A DNA stretch of 64,000 nucleotides from Psychrobacillus sp. OK028 (GTDB lineage: Bacteria; Bacillota; Bacilli; Bacillales_A; Planococcaceae): contig NZ_FNHY01000001.1 of the NCBI RefSeq assembly GCF_900103605.1, positions 654,541 to 718,540 of the forward strand, in the 5' to 3' direction. Below the pieces are notes generated by a model. The model saw nothing but the letters and a program-made list of their open reading frames with translations. It searched no databases and was not told the DNA's origin. Shown here in pieces: positions 46,472-54,614 of this stretch. How positions within the stretch are numbered: the first letter of the stretch is position 1; each line of letters starts with the position of its first letter. Position numbers and translations under genes: made by a program.

Positions 46472-46606
46472 AAAGTAGGTGCTAATTATACAACTGTAAA
46501 TATGATAGATTATATTTCTATTGCAGGAGAAAAATTTAGAAATCATAAGTGGTTAGTCGAAAGTGAACTATCACCAAAATTCGGTAATATTAACGTTAGC
46601 TTTTAA
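46472..46606 (+). pseudogene. Decayed third DUF1541 repeat
   Basis: An open stretch without a usable start reads VGANYTTVNMIDYISIAGEK then FRNHKWLVESELS, clearly the second half of a DUF1541 repeat (compare TTVYMVDFTSTTGEKVTNHK and WVTESELAP in the intact gene). It lies downstream of the ydhK terminator, has no ribosome site, and stops at 46606. It is a relic of a duplicated ydhK or of a longer neighbour. Confidence 0.7.
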
Positions 46607-46883
46607 AATGCACCCTAATCTTGGAAACAGACTTATGAGGTGAAAAGTACCGTTGTGCTATGGCGTAATAGTTATAAAGGTAAATTTTTAATGAAAAATA
46701 GTGCTGAACAAATTGTAACACGATATAATGAAAGAATCTGATAGGGAAATCTAGTAGAAGACTCGTGATTTATTATTGGTATAATGTTAGTATAAAAATA
46801 AATATTTAATAAAATTCTTTTGAGGTTGTTATTTATCTAAGAAATTTCCCTTTAACTCAATATAAGGCACATTAACAAATTAA
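46607..46883. other. Gene-poor gap
   Basis: AT-rich sequence with only tiny frames lacking ribosome sites. Confidence 0.45.
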
Positions 46884-46909
46884 GAGCACTGTGTTCTCTT
46901 TTTTTTACT
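46884..46909 (+). terminator. Terminator-like hairpin before sigma gene
   Basis: agagcac-tgt-gttctct followed by TTTTTTT; could end readthrough or act as leader attenuator for the sigma operon. Confidence 0.6.
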
Positions 46910-46951
46910 ACAAAAAGAACATACGTTCCTTAAATTAAGGAGGATTATTTT

Positions 46952-47500
46952 ATGGAAATAATTGAAAATGAATTAATCGTATCATTTTTAGATGATACAG
47001 ATAATCGAGAGTTGTTCGAAAACTATCAAATGAAGAACTCAGATGACATTAAAATGGAATTAGACCAACGCTTTAGAGTTTTTTACCAAAGATATAGACT
47101 CATTTCATATTTTATTAAAGTATTACACTTTGAAAGTATGCATTTTGATAAGAAACTCCACTTACACAATAAAAGGTATCAATTAGCTACAGCGAAATCA
47201 GGAGGTGCGGAGTTGATTTGTGAGCAGCATTTTAATCAATTTTATGAATACCATTCATCTTCGTTAAGTTTTCAGGATCATCTTACAAGTGAAGAACTTT
47301 TTAGAAGCTTTAACCAGCTAACTGAAAAGCAAAAGTATATTATAACGCTCTCATACCTTCATCAGATGACAGATACAGAAATCTCTAAGTCACTAGGTAT
47401 ATCTCAGCAATCAGTATATAAAACAAGAAAAAGTGCTATTAAGAAGTTAAGAGATGGGGTGAATTCAGAATGTTTGAAGGAGAAGCTCTTGTACAATTAA
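46952..47500 (+). CDS. SigO-like sigma factor subunit with region 4
   Basis: A 182-residue protein. Residues ~123-167 are a sigma-70 region 4 helix-turn-helix (LTEKQKYIITLSYLHQMTDT then ISKSLGISQQSVYKTRKSAI), which reads the -35 element. The first ~115 residues carry no recognisable region 2 (no -10-binding aromatic motif), so alone it is incomplete. With the YvrJ gene and the region-2-like protein that follow, it resembles B. subtilis SigO (YvrI), which needs RsoA as second subunit. ATG 46952 behind AAGGAGG. Overlaps the next gene by 31 bases. Confidence 0.75.
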   Translation: MEIIENELIVSFLDDTDNRELFENYQMKNSDDIKMELDQRFRVFYQRYRLISYFIKVLHFESMHFDKKLHLHNKRYQLATAKSGGAELICEQHFNQFYEYHSSSLSFQDHLTSEELFRSFNQLTEKQKYIITLSYLHQMTDTEISKSLGISQQSVYKTRKSAIKKLRDGVNSECLKEKLLYN

Positions 47501-47631
47501 TTGGAAATTTTGGTTTTCCAATTGCTGTAACCATTTACTTATTACACAGATTTGAAAGGAAGATTGAGGCATTAGAAAATGCAATTTGTTCCTTAGCAGA
47601 TGTATTCGATAAAAATAAATCGTATAAGTGA
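47470..47631 (+). CDS. yvrJ: YvrJ family peptide (53 aa)
   Basis: A 53-residue product, LIGNFGFPIAVTIYLLHRFE then RKIEALENAICSLADVF: one hydrophobic helix starting with the NFGFPIAVT.YLL signature of the YvrJ family followed by a charged amphipathic helix. YvrJ in B. subtilis is part of the SigO/RsoA regulon, function unknown; the shape resembles small holin-like or BhlA-like membrane peptides. It begins inside the sigma gene, with GGGGTG upstream, and ends eight bases before the next start. Confidence 0.8.
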   Translation: MFEGEALVQLIGNFGFPIAVTIYLLHRFERKIEALENAICSLADVFDKNKSYK

Positions 47632-47638
47632 GGTACCT

Positions 47639-47824
47639 ATGTCTGATAATGAAATGATAAAAATAATCGAACTACTGGAGCCAAAAATAAAAAAAGTCCT
47701 ATTGCAAACAAATATTCATAATCGAGATGACCTAAAGCAAGACTTACTGGAACTAATAATTAAGAAGATTCGTAGTAATGATATAAAAGATGTACCTGGT
47801 TTCTTCGATTTTATAAATCAATAA
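47639..47824 (+). CDS. RsoA-like sigma co-factor (region 2-like, 61 aa)
   Basis: A 61-residue helical protein, MSDNEMIKIIELLEPKIKKV then LLQTNIHNRDDLKQDLLELI. The RDDLKQDLLE stretch matches the region 1.2/2.1-type helix of sigma factors (REDLxQE pattern) and the size fits RsoA (YvrHa), the partner that supplies the core-binding part to SigO. ATG 47639 follows GTGAGG; an upstream in-frame ATG at 47600 overlaps yvrJ and lacks a site. Identification rests on helix pattern plus context. Confidence 0.6.
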   Translation: MSDNEMIKIIELLEPKIKKVLLQTNIHNRDDLKQDLLELIIKKIRSNDIKDVPGFFDFINQ

Positions 47825-48206
47825 CAAAAATTAGAAGGTAATATACCACAGAGCACTTAAGGACTGTGCGAGGATAGTGAAACGAATAATAGCCTTCTAC
47901 CTATTCTGGCAGCTTACTAATCTGTCACTTTAAAAATTTGAATTAATCTATTTTTTTTCAGAGGTTGTATTTATCATCCTTTCTGTCCCTTTTATAAATG
48001 AATACATTATAAAGGAGGAAAAAAACATGAGTTTTGAAAAAATATCAATGTTTAAATTAGAGGCGTGGGATTACGGAGATTCATAAACAAGTAGCGGTTG
48101 GTAGGTATGATTCAGTGAGAAGTACTCGAAATTAATATTGAAAATGGCCTTGATCACTTAGCGGAAAGTTTATAGCAATATAAAAACTAAGAAGAGGTGA
48201 TTTTTT
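47825..48206. other. Intergenic region with possible decayed small genes
   Basis: Contains a hairpin region 47838-47900 (gaagg ... ccttc arms around cacag/ctgtg) and a frame behind TAAAGGAGG at 48027 that reads MSFEKISMFKLEAWDYGDS and stops. At 48131-48190 the sequence INIENGLDHLAESL, stop, QYKN resembles the C-terminus of DUF1659 proteins, which often sit between YvrJ and an amidase. Suggests that one or two small genes of this cluster have decayed. Confidence 0.4.
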
Positions 48207-48896
48207 ATGGTAAAAGTATTTATTGATGCAGGTCATGGTGGGACAGATCCAGGTGCAATTGGAAATGGGTTACAAGAGAAAAATCTAACATTGCAAATTA
48301 GCACTAGAATCAAAGATATTTTGATTGCTGAGTACAACAATGTAAGTGTATTAATGAGTAGAACTGGAGATCAAACACTAACTTTAACGCAACGTACAAA
48401 TGCAGCTAACTCTTGGGGTGCTGACTTTCTCCTTTCAGTTCACATCAATGCAGGAGGTGGGACAGGCTATGAGGATTACATTTATCCAGGTGTAAGTACC
48501 CCTACTACTACTTATCAAAATACTATTCACGCAGAAATCTTAAAGCTTGTTGATTATGCAGATCGTGGGAAGAAACAGGAGAACTTCCACATGTTACGTG
48601 AATCCAATATGCCGGCTATATTGACGGAAAATGGATTTATCGATAATGCAACTGATGCTACAAAATTGAAATCAGCTTCATTCATTGAATCTATAGCTCG
48701 AGGCCATGTGAATGGAATTGTTAAGTGTTTCAATCTTCCTCAGAAAAGTACAGCCGTATATCATACGGTAGTGAGTGGCGATACTGTCTATTCCTTAAGT
48801 CAAATATATGGTAGTACAACACAACAGATTAAAGACTGGAATGGACTTGATGCCAATTTCACCATTTATATTGGACAAGTGTTGAGAGTGAAATGA
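48207..48896 (+). CDS. N-acetylmuramoyl-L-alanine amidase with C-terminal LysM
   Basis: A 229-residue Amidase_3 enzyme: zinc ligands H10 (DAGHGG), E24 and H79 (SVHINAGGG), catalytic E141 (LTENGF). A LysM peptidoglycan-binding repeat fills residues ~185-229 (YHTVVSGDTVYSLSQIYGST). No signal peptide, so release must depend on lysis or a holin-like partner, as for phage endolysins and the mother-cell lysin CwlC. Its place after a SigO/YvrJ/RsoA-like set, and the small YvrJ membrane peptide, make a lysis-type module conceivable. ATG 48207 behind AAGAGGTGA. Confidence 0.9.
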   Translation: MVKVFIDAGHGGTDPGAIGNGLQEKNLTLQISTRIKDILIAEYNNVSVLMSRTGDQTLTLTQRTNAANSWGADFLLSVHINAGGGTGYEDYIYPGVSTPTTTYQNTIHAEILKLVDYADRGKKQENFHMLRESNMPAILTENGFIDNATDATKLKSASFIESIARGHVNGIVKCFNLPQKSTAVYHTVVSGDTVYSLSQIYGSTTQQIKDWNGLDANFTIYIGQVLRVK

Positions 48897-48914
48897 AAAT
48901 AGTGAACCAATCAT

Positions 48915-48943
48915 GGTCCTGCTCAATTGAGTAGGGCTTTTTT
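48915..48943 (+). terminator. Rho-independent terminator after amidase
   Basis: cctgctcaa/ttgagtagg stem with TTTTTT (one G-T pair). Confidence 0.82.
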
Positions 48944-49181
48944 ACTTTTGATCTAGAAACGGCTGCTTCAGTGAGGTAAAATATAGATTCATAAACTTGT
49001 AATCTTAGTTCCGAATGGAAGTAACATATTTTTATTGAGCTTGTTAAATTACACCGGTAAAAATTTACAGATATTTCCCTGATTCCTCCTCATAAATTCT
49101 TCCCTATTGGACAAAATATATGACGGGACAGTGCTGCAAAAACAATTGCACCTTCCTATAAAAAATGAGGGAGTGAAATAG

Positions 49182-49391
49182 ATGGCTGATATTAACAAAC
49201 GCAAACGTGCCAATATCCATACTGATGAGGAAGTAGGAACTAGTGTAGGTGCTTTTGCTGGGGATACAATGGCTACCGCTCTTGATCCATTTGGTACTGC
49301 TGCAGGTGCTATTGCTGGTGGTACGTCGGACAACAAAGCGAGCGAAAATACCGTTGATGACTACAACCATGACTCTAAAACAAGAGATTAA
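49182..49391 (+). CDS. Small glycine-zipper-like protein (69 aa)
   Basis: A 69-residue protein: basic N-terminus (ADINKRKRANIHTDEEV), a central Gly/Ala segment (GAFAGDTMATALDPFGTAAG, then AIAGG) with glycine-zipper spacing, and a polar acidic tail. It could insert in or lie on a membrane or spore layer; no named family recognised. GAGGGAG is 9-10 bases before the ATG and a terminator follows at 49434. Two frames on the opposite strand here lack sites. Confidence 0.6.
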   Translation: MADINKRKRANIHTDEEVGTSVGAFAGDTMATALDPFGTAAGAIAGGTSDNKASENTVDDYNHDSKTRD

Positions 49392-49433
49392 AATTAAGTA
49401 AAATCATCCTAAAAAGGCATGCAGAGGACTTCC

Positions 49434-49452
49434 TAGATGGGAGTCCTTTTAT
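49434..49452 (+). terminator. Terminator after small glycine-zipper gene
   Basis: aggactt ... agtcctttt with a ten-base loop. Confidence 0.65.
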
Positions 49453-49631
49453 AAATAAGGAAGCCTATTAAAAATATTTTAGTGATGACATAACGCCGTT
49501 TTGCTTTTTTTTAATAAAATTAAAGTTTTGTAAAAGAGTTTCCTAAGTAATGAAGTTTTGGTTCAGCAACAAATCTAGTTATTTGATACACTAAGAATGC
49601 AAGATAGATAGAGAATAAAAGGTGGAAAATA

Positions 49632-51137
49632 ATGGGTAATTTTGGATTAGTTTTAATGTTACTAGCTTTTATTAGCTTTTTTATAGGTCTTATTGGTGTT
49701 GTAAAGGGAAGTGTAAAATTCCTAAAATTAGGTTCTAGGAAGGCAAGTGGAGCATTTCTCGGTGTATCATTTGTAGTATTTATTGTAGGTGCAATAATGC
49801 TCGGGAGCGATACTTCTATCACTGAACCGACTGACGATAAACAAGTAGCTTCAAATGTAGAAGAAAAGAAAGAAACGAAGAAAGAAGAAACGAAGAAAGA
49901 AGAAACGTCAAAAGAGACAGAAGAGAAAAAAACACCGAATGTTGTAGTTGCTCCTCCTTCAAAGAGTGACACTTCTAAAAAGGAGACATTCAAGGGTGAG
50001 TTAGAGGTACATTTCATAGATGTAGGTCAAGGAGCAGCGCAAGTCATAGTTACGCCGAATAAAAAGGTTATGGTTATTGACGGTGGGAATAACGACGATG
50101 AAGATGAAATGGTTGCTTATTTAAAACAATTAGGTGTTTCTAAAGTGGATATCTTAATTGGAACACATCCGGATGCGGATCATATCGGCGGAATTGATGC
50201 AGTGATTAGTTCTTTTGATATTGGAAAAATCTATATGCCGAAGGTTCAAAGGGATACAAAAACATTTGAATCTGTATTACAATCTATACAAAACAAAGGG
50301 TTGAAAGTGACAACTGCTAAAGCAGGGCTAGAACTTGATTTGGATCCTGTGGTAGAAGTGAAAATGATTTCTCCTATCGAAGAAACCAACAGTGATGCAA
50401 ATGAACTTAGCGCAGTTGTACGACTGCAATTCGGTGAACAATCTTTCCTATTAACAGGAGATATAGGTATAGAGACGGAAGATAAGTTAGTTCAATCAGA
50501 TGAAAAACTACAATCCACTGTTCTTTTAACAGGTCATCATGGTAGTGATCATTCCTCAGGTGAAGCCTTCATACAAGCGGTTCAACCAAAATATGCAGTT
50601 ATTCAAGTAGGGAAAAATGGCTATGGACATCCAACAAGCGAAGTATTAGATCGACTAGCTAATCACCATGTAAGTATCTATCGGAATGATACCGATGGAA
50701 CGATTGTTTTTAAGACAGATGGTAAAGAGATGGATGTAGATAAAAATGCTTTTGCTCATACACCTGAAGCAAAAACTCAAACAGCTACTCCTGTTGTTGT
50801 ACCAGTTACGCAACCACCTGCGGAATCAAGTTCACCGGGTAGCTTAAAAGCTACTGCAACTATAGATAACGCTAGTCCAAATCAAAATGAAGAAGTTACG
50901 GTGACAGTTACGGTAAAAGACCAAAATGGTGCACCTGTAAATGGAGCAAATGTTCATTTGAACCTTGCATTCAAGTCAAAAGATACTACTTATGAAATTG
51001 TTACAAATGCAAATGGTCAAGCATCAATGTCCTTTAAAATTGGACGAGCAGCTGAAGGATTCACGGTAAATGGTGACATTACTATTTCTCATAATGGTAC
51101 GACTACAAGTGCTCAAACAGGCTTTACACCAAGATAA
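49632..51137 (+). CDS. ComEC-like metallo-beta-lactamase protein with Ig-like C-terminus
   Basis: A 501-residue surface protein. Two hydrophobic helices (~4-22, ~43-58) are followed by a Lys/Glu/Thr-rich linker (~70-115), then a metallo-beta-lactamase domain of the ComEC/Rec2 C-terminal type (~118-370): HFIDVGQGAAQVI, GTHPDADHIGG, LTGDIG and TGHHGSDHSSGEAF keep all metal ligands. A C-terminal Ig-like domain (~400-501, NEEVTVTVTVKDQNGAPVNG) resembles invasin Big_1 folds. Likely an anchored extracellular phosphodiesterase or nuclease. DUF3006 partner follows 14 bases on. Confidence 0.88.
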   Translation: MGNFGLVLMLLAFISFFIGLIGVVKGSVKFLKLGSRKASGAFLGVSFVVFIVGAIMLGSDTSITEPTDDKQVASNVEEKKETKKEETKKEETSKETEEKKTPNVVVAPPSKSDTSKKETFKGELEVHFIDVGQGAAQVIVTPNKKVMVIDGGNNDDEDEMVAYLKQLGVSKVDILIGTHPDADHIGGIDAVISSFDIGKIYMPKVQRDTKTFESVLQSIQNKGLKVTTAKAGLELDLDPVVEVKMISPIEETNSDANELSAVVRLQFGEQSFLLTGDIGIETEDKLVQSDEKLQSTVLLTGHHGSDHSSGEAFIQAVQPKYAVIQVGKNGYGHPTSEVLDRLANHHVSIYRNDTDGTIVFKTDGKEMDVDKNAFAHTPEAKTQTATPVVVPVTQPPAESSSPGSLKATATIDNASPNQNEEVTVTVTVKDQNGAPVNGANVHLNLAFKSKDTTYEIVTNANGQASMSFKIGRAAEGFTVNGDITISHNGTTTSAQTGFTPR

Positions 51138-51151
51138 AAGGATGTGTAGAC

Positions 51152-51364
51152 ATGAAGGGAATTGTTGACCGCTTTGAAGGGAATATTGTTGTGATTGAGA
51201 TTAATGGAGAAACACAAGATATCTCGAAAGACATTGTGAATTCGGATGTGAAAGTCAGTGATGTGGTGGAATTGGTGAATGGAAAATGGGTATCGAGGAA
51301 AGAAGAAACAGATAAACGAAAAAAAGAGATAAAATCCCTTATGGATAGTGTTTGGGAAGACTAA
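51152..51364 (+). CDS. DUF3006 protein
   Basis: A 70-residue protein, MKGIVDRFEGNIVVIEINGE at the start, a small beta-rich domain with a charged helical tail. DUF3006 genes repeatedly accompany ComEC-like metallo-beta-lactamase genes, as here with a 14-base gap and AAAGGATG ribosome site, so a functional pairing is likely; mechanism unknown. No signal peptide. Confidence 0.82.
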   Translation: MKGIVDRFEGNIVVIEINGETQDISKDIVNSDVKVSDVVELVNGKWVSRKEETDKRKKEIKSLMDSVWED

Positions 51365-51379
51365 GATAAATAGCCTTTT

Positions 51380-51414
51380 TAAGGAACTTACTTGAAAGTA
51401 GGTTCCTTTTTTTG
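51380..51414 (+). terminator. Rho-independent terminator after DUF3006 gene
   Basis: aaggaacttact-tga-aagtaggttcctt with TTTTT. Confidence 0.9.
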
Positions 51415-51576
51415 TCTTTCTATCCGTTCATTAATATTCTTTCTTTCCTATTTTGAATCAATAATATAAACGTTCTCCTGATTGAATTCCTTAGAAATCA
51501 ATTAGGAAACCGTTTCTTAGTTTATCAATGGGAAAATTTGAAACACCTAAATATCCTATCTCACAGGAAAATTCCA

Positions 51577-52542
51577 CTATCGACTTCTTTTTGCAAACAT
51601 TTTTTTCTTAATGTTTAAGTAGTTTTTCATTTCAAAAATCAAATAAAATAGATTCGCTCGTACTTCAAATTCTTCTCTTGTCTTCGGCAACTCCATCTTG
51701 CGGATCGAGGCATTTAATTCTTCTAACTGATTTAATGTAATTTCCGTTGTATCTCCCGAATGGACGTTTCGACTTAAATTTTCCAAGAACTCTGCAAACA
51801 TTTCTTTCTGCTTGACGTCTTGGGTGGATGAAGAGAAGATAGCAATGATTTTCATCATATGTTTTATTAGCTCCAATTGATCCTCTCGCATTTCCAAATA
51901 ATAATAATCTTTATTTTGTTTTCGCAACAGATGATTTTCTACATCTTGAATAGCGATGCTTTTGGATTGATTAATCAAATCTTCTGCCTCTAGTATTTCT
52001 TTCCCATCCCAGTTTCGCATTCTATCCCTTAAGTGAGCAGAAAATTCAAAGAGAATAATTTCAAACTTTTGTTCAATCTCCTTCTTAAAGTTTTCAATAT
52101 CTCTCTTGAGATTTGGCATGAAACTATTGACGAGAAGAGCAATTCCCATACCGATGAAAATGATATAGAGCTCATTCAGAAACATATCCCAGTTAGCATC
52201 CTTTACCGTATAAACATGTAATACGACTACCATACTTGTGACAAAACCACCCTGGATGTGAAATCTTACGAGGATTGGAACAAATAATAAAATAAATAAG
52301 GAGAAGATAATAGGAGAATAACCTAATACTTCAAACAATAAAGCACCAAGAACCAAAGATAAAAGAGAGGCAAAGAATTTATTCTTAATTGTAATTAAAG
52401 TCTTTTTCTTCGTTTTCTCGATACACATAATAACTATAATTGCTGCAAATGTTGCAAATTCCAAATCCAATAAACTCGCAATCCAAATTGCCAGCCCTGC
52501 TCCTAAAGCAGTCTTAATCGTCCTATAGCCAATACCAATCAT
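51577..52542 (-). CDS. Aromatic acid exporter-like protein (ArAE/DUF939, YqjA-like)
   Basis: A 321-residue protein with four or five membrane helices in the first ~145 residues (starting IGYRTIKTALGAGLAIWIAS) and a long cytoplasmic helical domain (~150-321, with DRMRNWDGKEILEAEDLINQ) of the ArAE_1_C type. B. subtilis homologue YqjA/YqjA-like proteins are half-size members of the aromatic acid exporter family; substrate not shown. The ATG at 52542 is followed by the normal N-terminus. Divergent from DUF3006 and standing alone. Confidence 0.85.
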   Translation of the reverse strand: MIGIGYRTIKTALGAGLAIWIASLLDLEFATFAAIIVIMCIEKTKKKTLITIKNKFFASLLSLVLGALLFEVLGYSPIIFSLFILLFVPILVRFHIQGGFVTSMVVVLHVYTVKDANWDMFLNELYIIFIGMGIALLVNSFMPNLKRDIENFKKEIEQKFEIILFEFSAHLRDRMRNWDGKEILEAEDLINQSKSIAIQDVENHLLRKQNKDYYYLEMREDQLELIKHMMKIIAIFSSSTQDVKQKEMFAEFLENLSRNVHSGDTTEITLNQLEELNASIRKMELPKTREEFEVRANLFYLIFEMKNYLNIKKKMFAKRSR

Positions 52543-52839
52543 GGAAACACCATCCTATCATTTTCAATGAAAATCTTTGCACGATACCTGTTTTACAATC
52601 ATTCGAGTTAATTCACATATATGTACAATAATAACACCATAATTGGATGGCATCAGCTTCTATAAATATCAATACATTTGTAGAGTATTCGAATAAGTTC
52701 CATTTCACTAAGTAAAGTCAAAGAATTTATTGATAAAGTAAGAGGGGAAAACGTTCATAAAAAATATCTGTGTAAGAAACATTCATGATTGTTTCTTACA
52801 AAGGTCAAAAAGTCAATTCAGGAACAAAAAAACAAGGGA
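52543..52839. other. Gene-free region upstream of the exporter gene
   Basis: Nothing recognisable except AT-rich sequence that should carry the exporter promoter. Confidence 0.45.
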
Positions 52840-52890
52840 AAACCCTGTCGAGAACAGCGTATTTAAACGTTGATTCCAACAGGGTTTCTT
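52840..52890 (-). terminator. Hairpin, likely terminator of the GH18 gene
   Basis: aaaccctgt ... acagggttt arms around a 30-base loop; on the minus strand a T-rich run follows (complement of aaaaaaacaaggg), ~110 bases beyond the GH18 stop. Confidence 0.55.
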
Positions 52891-52893
52891 ATA

Positions 52894-52927
52894 TGCGGAT
52901 CTCGACTGGTTTCGAACCAGCGACCCT
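52894..52927 (-). other. tRNA 3'-end fragment (possible attachment-site remnant)
   Basis: On the minus strand the sequence reads AGGGTCGCTGGTTCGAAACC followed by AGTCGAGATCCGCA: a T-arm (GCTGG-TTCGAAA-CCAGT) plus the start of an acceptor strand. No D-arm or anticodon arm precedes it, and CCA is not encoded. Such 3' tRNA pieces are left when integrative elements recombine into tRNA genes. Confidence 0.55.
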
Positions 52928-53000
52928 ATGAAATGAAACAAAATGATAAAAAAATTAAGTGTCGTGCTGCTTGGCATGCAATGGAGAAGAGTTATGTTGA

Positions 53001-54614
53001 TTATTTTGTAATTTGATATTTTTCTAGATCTTTACTCGCACGATTCACGATTGCTGCCATTTGCGCCCTTTTAATATATTCACTCGGATAAAATTTTCCG
53101 TCTTCTTTTCCTTTAATAATACCTTTACTACTTAGTTTTAAAATATCTTGATATGCCCAATGTTCTTTTTGTACATCATAAAAAGGAGATGCATTCATGT
53201 TATTAAAAGGGTAATCTAATATTCTCGATATTATTGCTGCTAATTGAGCTCTTGAAATTTTGGCATTTGGTTTAAATGTGTGTGGATTCGTTCCATTAAC
53301 AATATTATACTTATGTGCAATTTCAATATCTCGTTTGGCCCAATGGTTAGTAGGAACATCGGTAAAATAATTAGGTATTGCTTCGTTTGTTTCGTCTAAA
53401 TTGATAGCGTTTATAAGGATGACGACAGCTTGTGCTCTTGTTAAATCACCATTTGGATCGAAACTGTATTCGGTTTTTCCATCGATCCAACCTTTTTTAT
53501 AAAGAGACATAATATCCTTTTCAGCCCAATGGTTTTCTGAGTCTATAAAATTATGCTCTCCATTCGCCCAAGAAGCATAATAATCCCATATTCCGTTATC
53601 TGCCTGATTTAAATCCCAACTCCCAGTTCCTCTTAAATTGTATTTCTCTACTAATCTTAATTTATATTTTAATGATAAATCATTCTCATACCATATGGTG
53701 TAATTACCCTCTGGAAGTTTTTTACCCCCAATATAAGTTGGTGAGTCTGTGCGTTTAACAGTGAATTTAGCATAAGCTGATTTGGAGACATTATCAAAAA
53801 ATAGTTTTCCTTTATGTCTTTTAACTATGCTATTGACAGATTTATTAGGTACACCATCTCCTCCAAATTTTTCGTCATCTTTCCAGATTCGACCGTAAAA
53901 AGGTAGGCCTAAAACTATTTTTTTTGGATCAACACCTTGATTTAATAAAGATTTTATAGAATTTTCAACAAATGATAAACTAGCGACAGGACCTACTGTA
54001 CCGCCTTTCCAACTTTCATCATATGTCATAACCATTAAGTAATCACTATATTCACTAATTTTCAAATAATCATATGACCCATGCCATCCTGCCGTCCATC
54101 CATTTGGATTTGCAGCAACCGCTATGGATATTGTTTTATCATTCGGCATCTTTTTATCTAATAATCGAATAAAATCTGTGAAAACTTCTTTATCTGTATA
54201 GTTTAAATTCTCAATATCTATATCTATTCCGTCTAAATTATTTTTTACTACAGAATCTACTAGTTGGGTAGATAAGCTTTCTCTATTCTTCATTGCAATT
54301 TGACCTAAATTTCTATCGAAGTGGTTAGTAATAAATGGAACTACTTTTAATCCTCTTTTGTGTAACTCTTCTATTAAACTTTTATCAACAGAAGATTTTA
54401 AACTGCCGTCAGGGTTTAAATTATAAAATTCTGGTGTAGCTGTATCTATGGCACCTAATGTTCTATCTATATTTTCTAAAGTGGAGCTAGTAGTACCACC
54501 ATATAAATAAGACATGTGTATGTCATTTACTGAAGCATTAGCACTAAATGGAGAGGCGAAAATTGTAGTAAACAAAGCCGAGATTAGAAAATATTTTATT
54601 AAATTTTGTTTCAT
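53001..54614 (-). CDS. Glycoside hydrolase family 18 protein with three SLH domains
   Basis: A 537-residue exported protein. Signal peptide ends near SANA (residue ~27). GH18 barrel (~30-345) has the catalytic D128-x2-D-x-D-x-E135 motif (LDGIDIDIEN) with E135 as acid, then MTYDESWKGG and GLPFYGRIW as in YaaH/SleL/YdhD-type cell-wall N-acetylglucosaminidases. Three S-layer homology repeats (~360-535: ENHWAEKDIMSLYKKGWIDG, etc.) anchor it to the pyruvylated wall polymer. Probably peptidoglycan or chitin hydrolysis at the surface. Alone on the minus strand next to a tRNA fragment. Confidence 0.92.
   Translation of the reverse strand: MKQNLIKYFLISALFTTIFASPFSANASVNDIHMSYLYGGTTSSTLENIDRTLGAIDTATPEFYNLNPDGSLKSSVDKSLIEELHKRGLKVVPFITNHFDRNLGQIAMKNRESLSTQLVDSVVKNNLDGIDIDIENLNYTDKEVFTDFIRLLDKKMPNDKTISIAVAANPNGWTAGWHGSYDYLKISEYSDYLMVMTYDESWKGGTVGPVASLSFVENSIKSLLNQGVDPKKIVLGLPFYGRIWKDDEKFGGDGVPNKSVNSIVKRHKGKLFFDNVSKSAYAKFTVKRTDSPTYIGGKKLPEGNYTIWYENDLSLKYKLRLVEKYNLRGTGSWDLNQADNGIWDYYASWANGEHNFIDSENHWAEKDIMSLYKKGWIDGKTEYSFDPNGDLTRAQAVVILINAINLDETNEAIPNYFTDVPTNHWAKRDIEIAHKYNIVNGTNPHTFKPNAKISRAQLAAIISRILDYPFNNMNASPFYDVQKEHWAYQDILKLSSKGIIKGKEDGKFYPSEYIKRAQMAAIVNRASKDLEKYQITK

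Noticed and set aside
49049..49370. Two minus-strand frames opposite the small glycine-zipper gene
   Set aside because: No ribosome sites; the plus-strand gene has a good site and a terminator.
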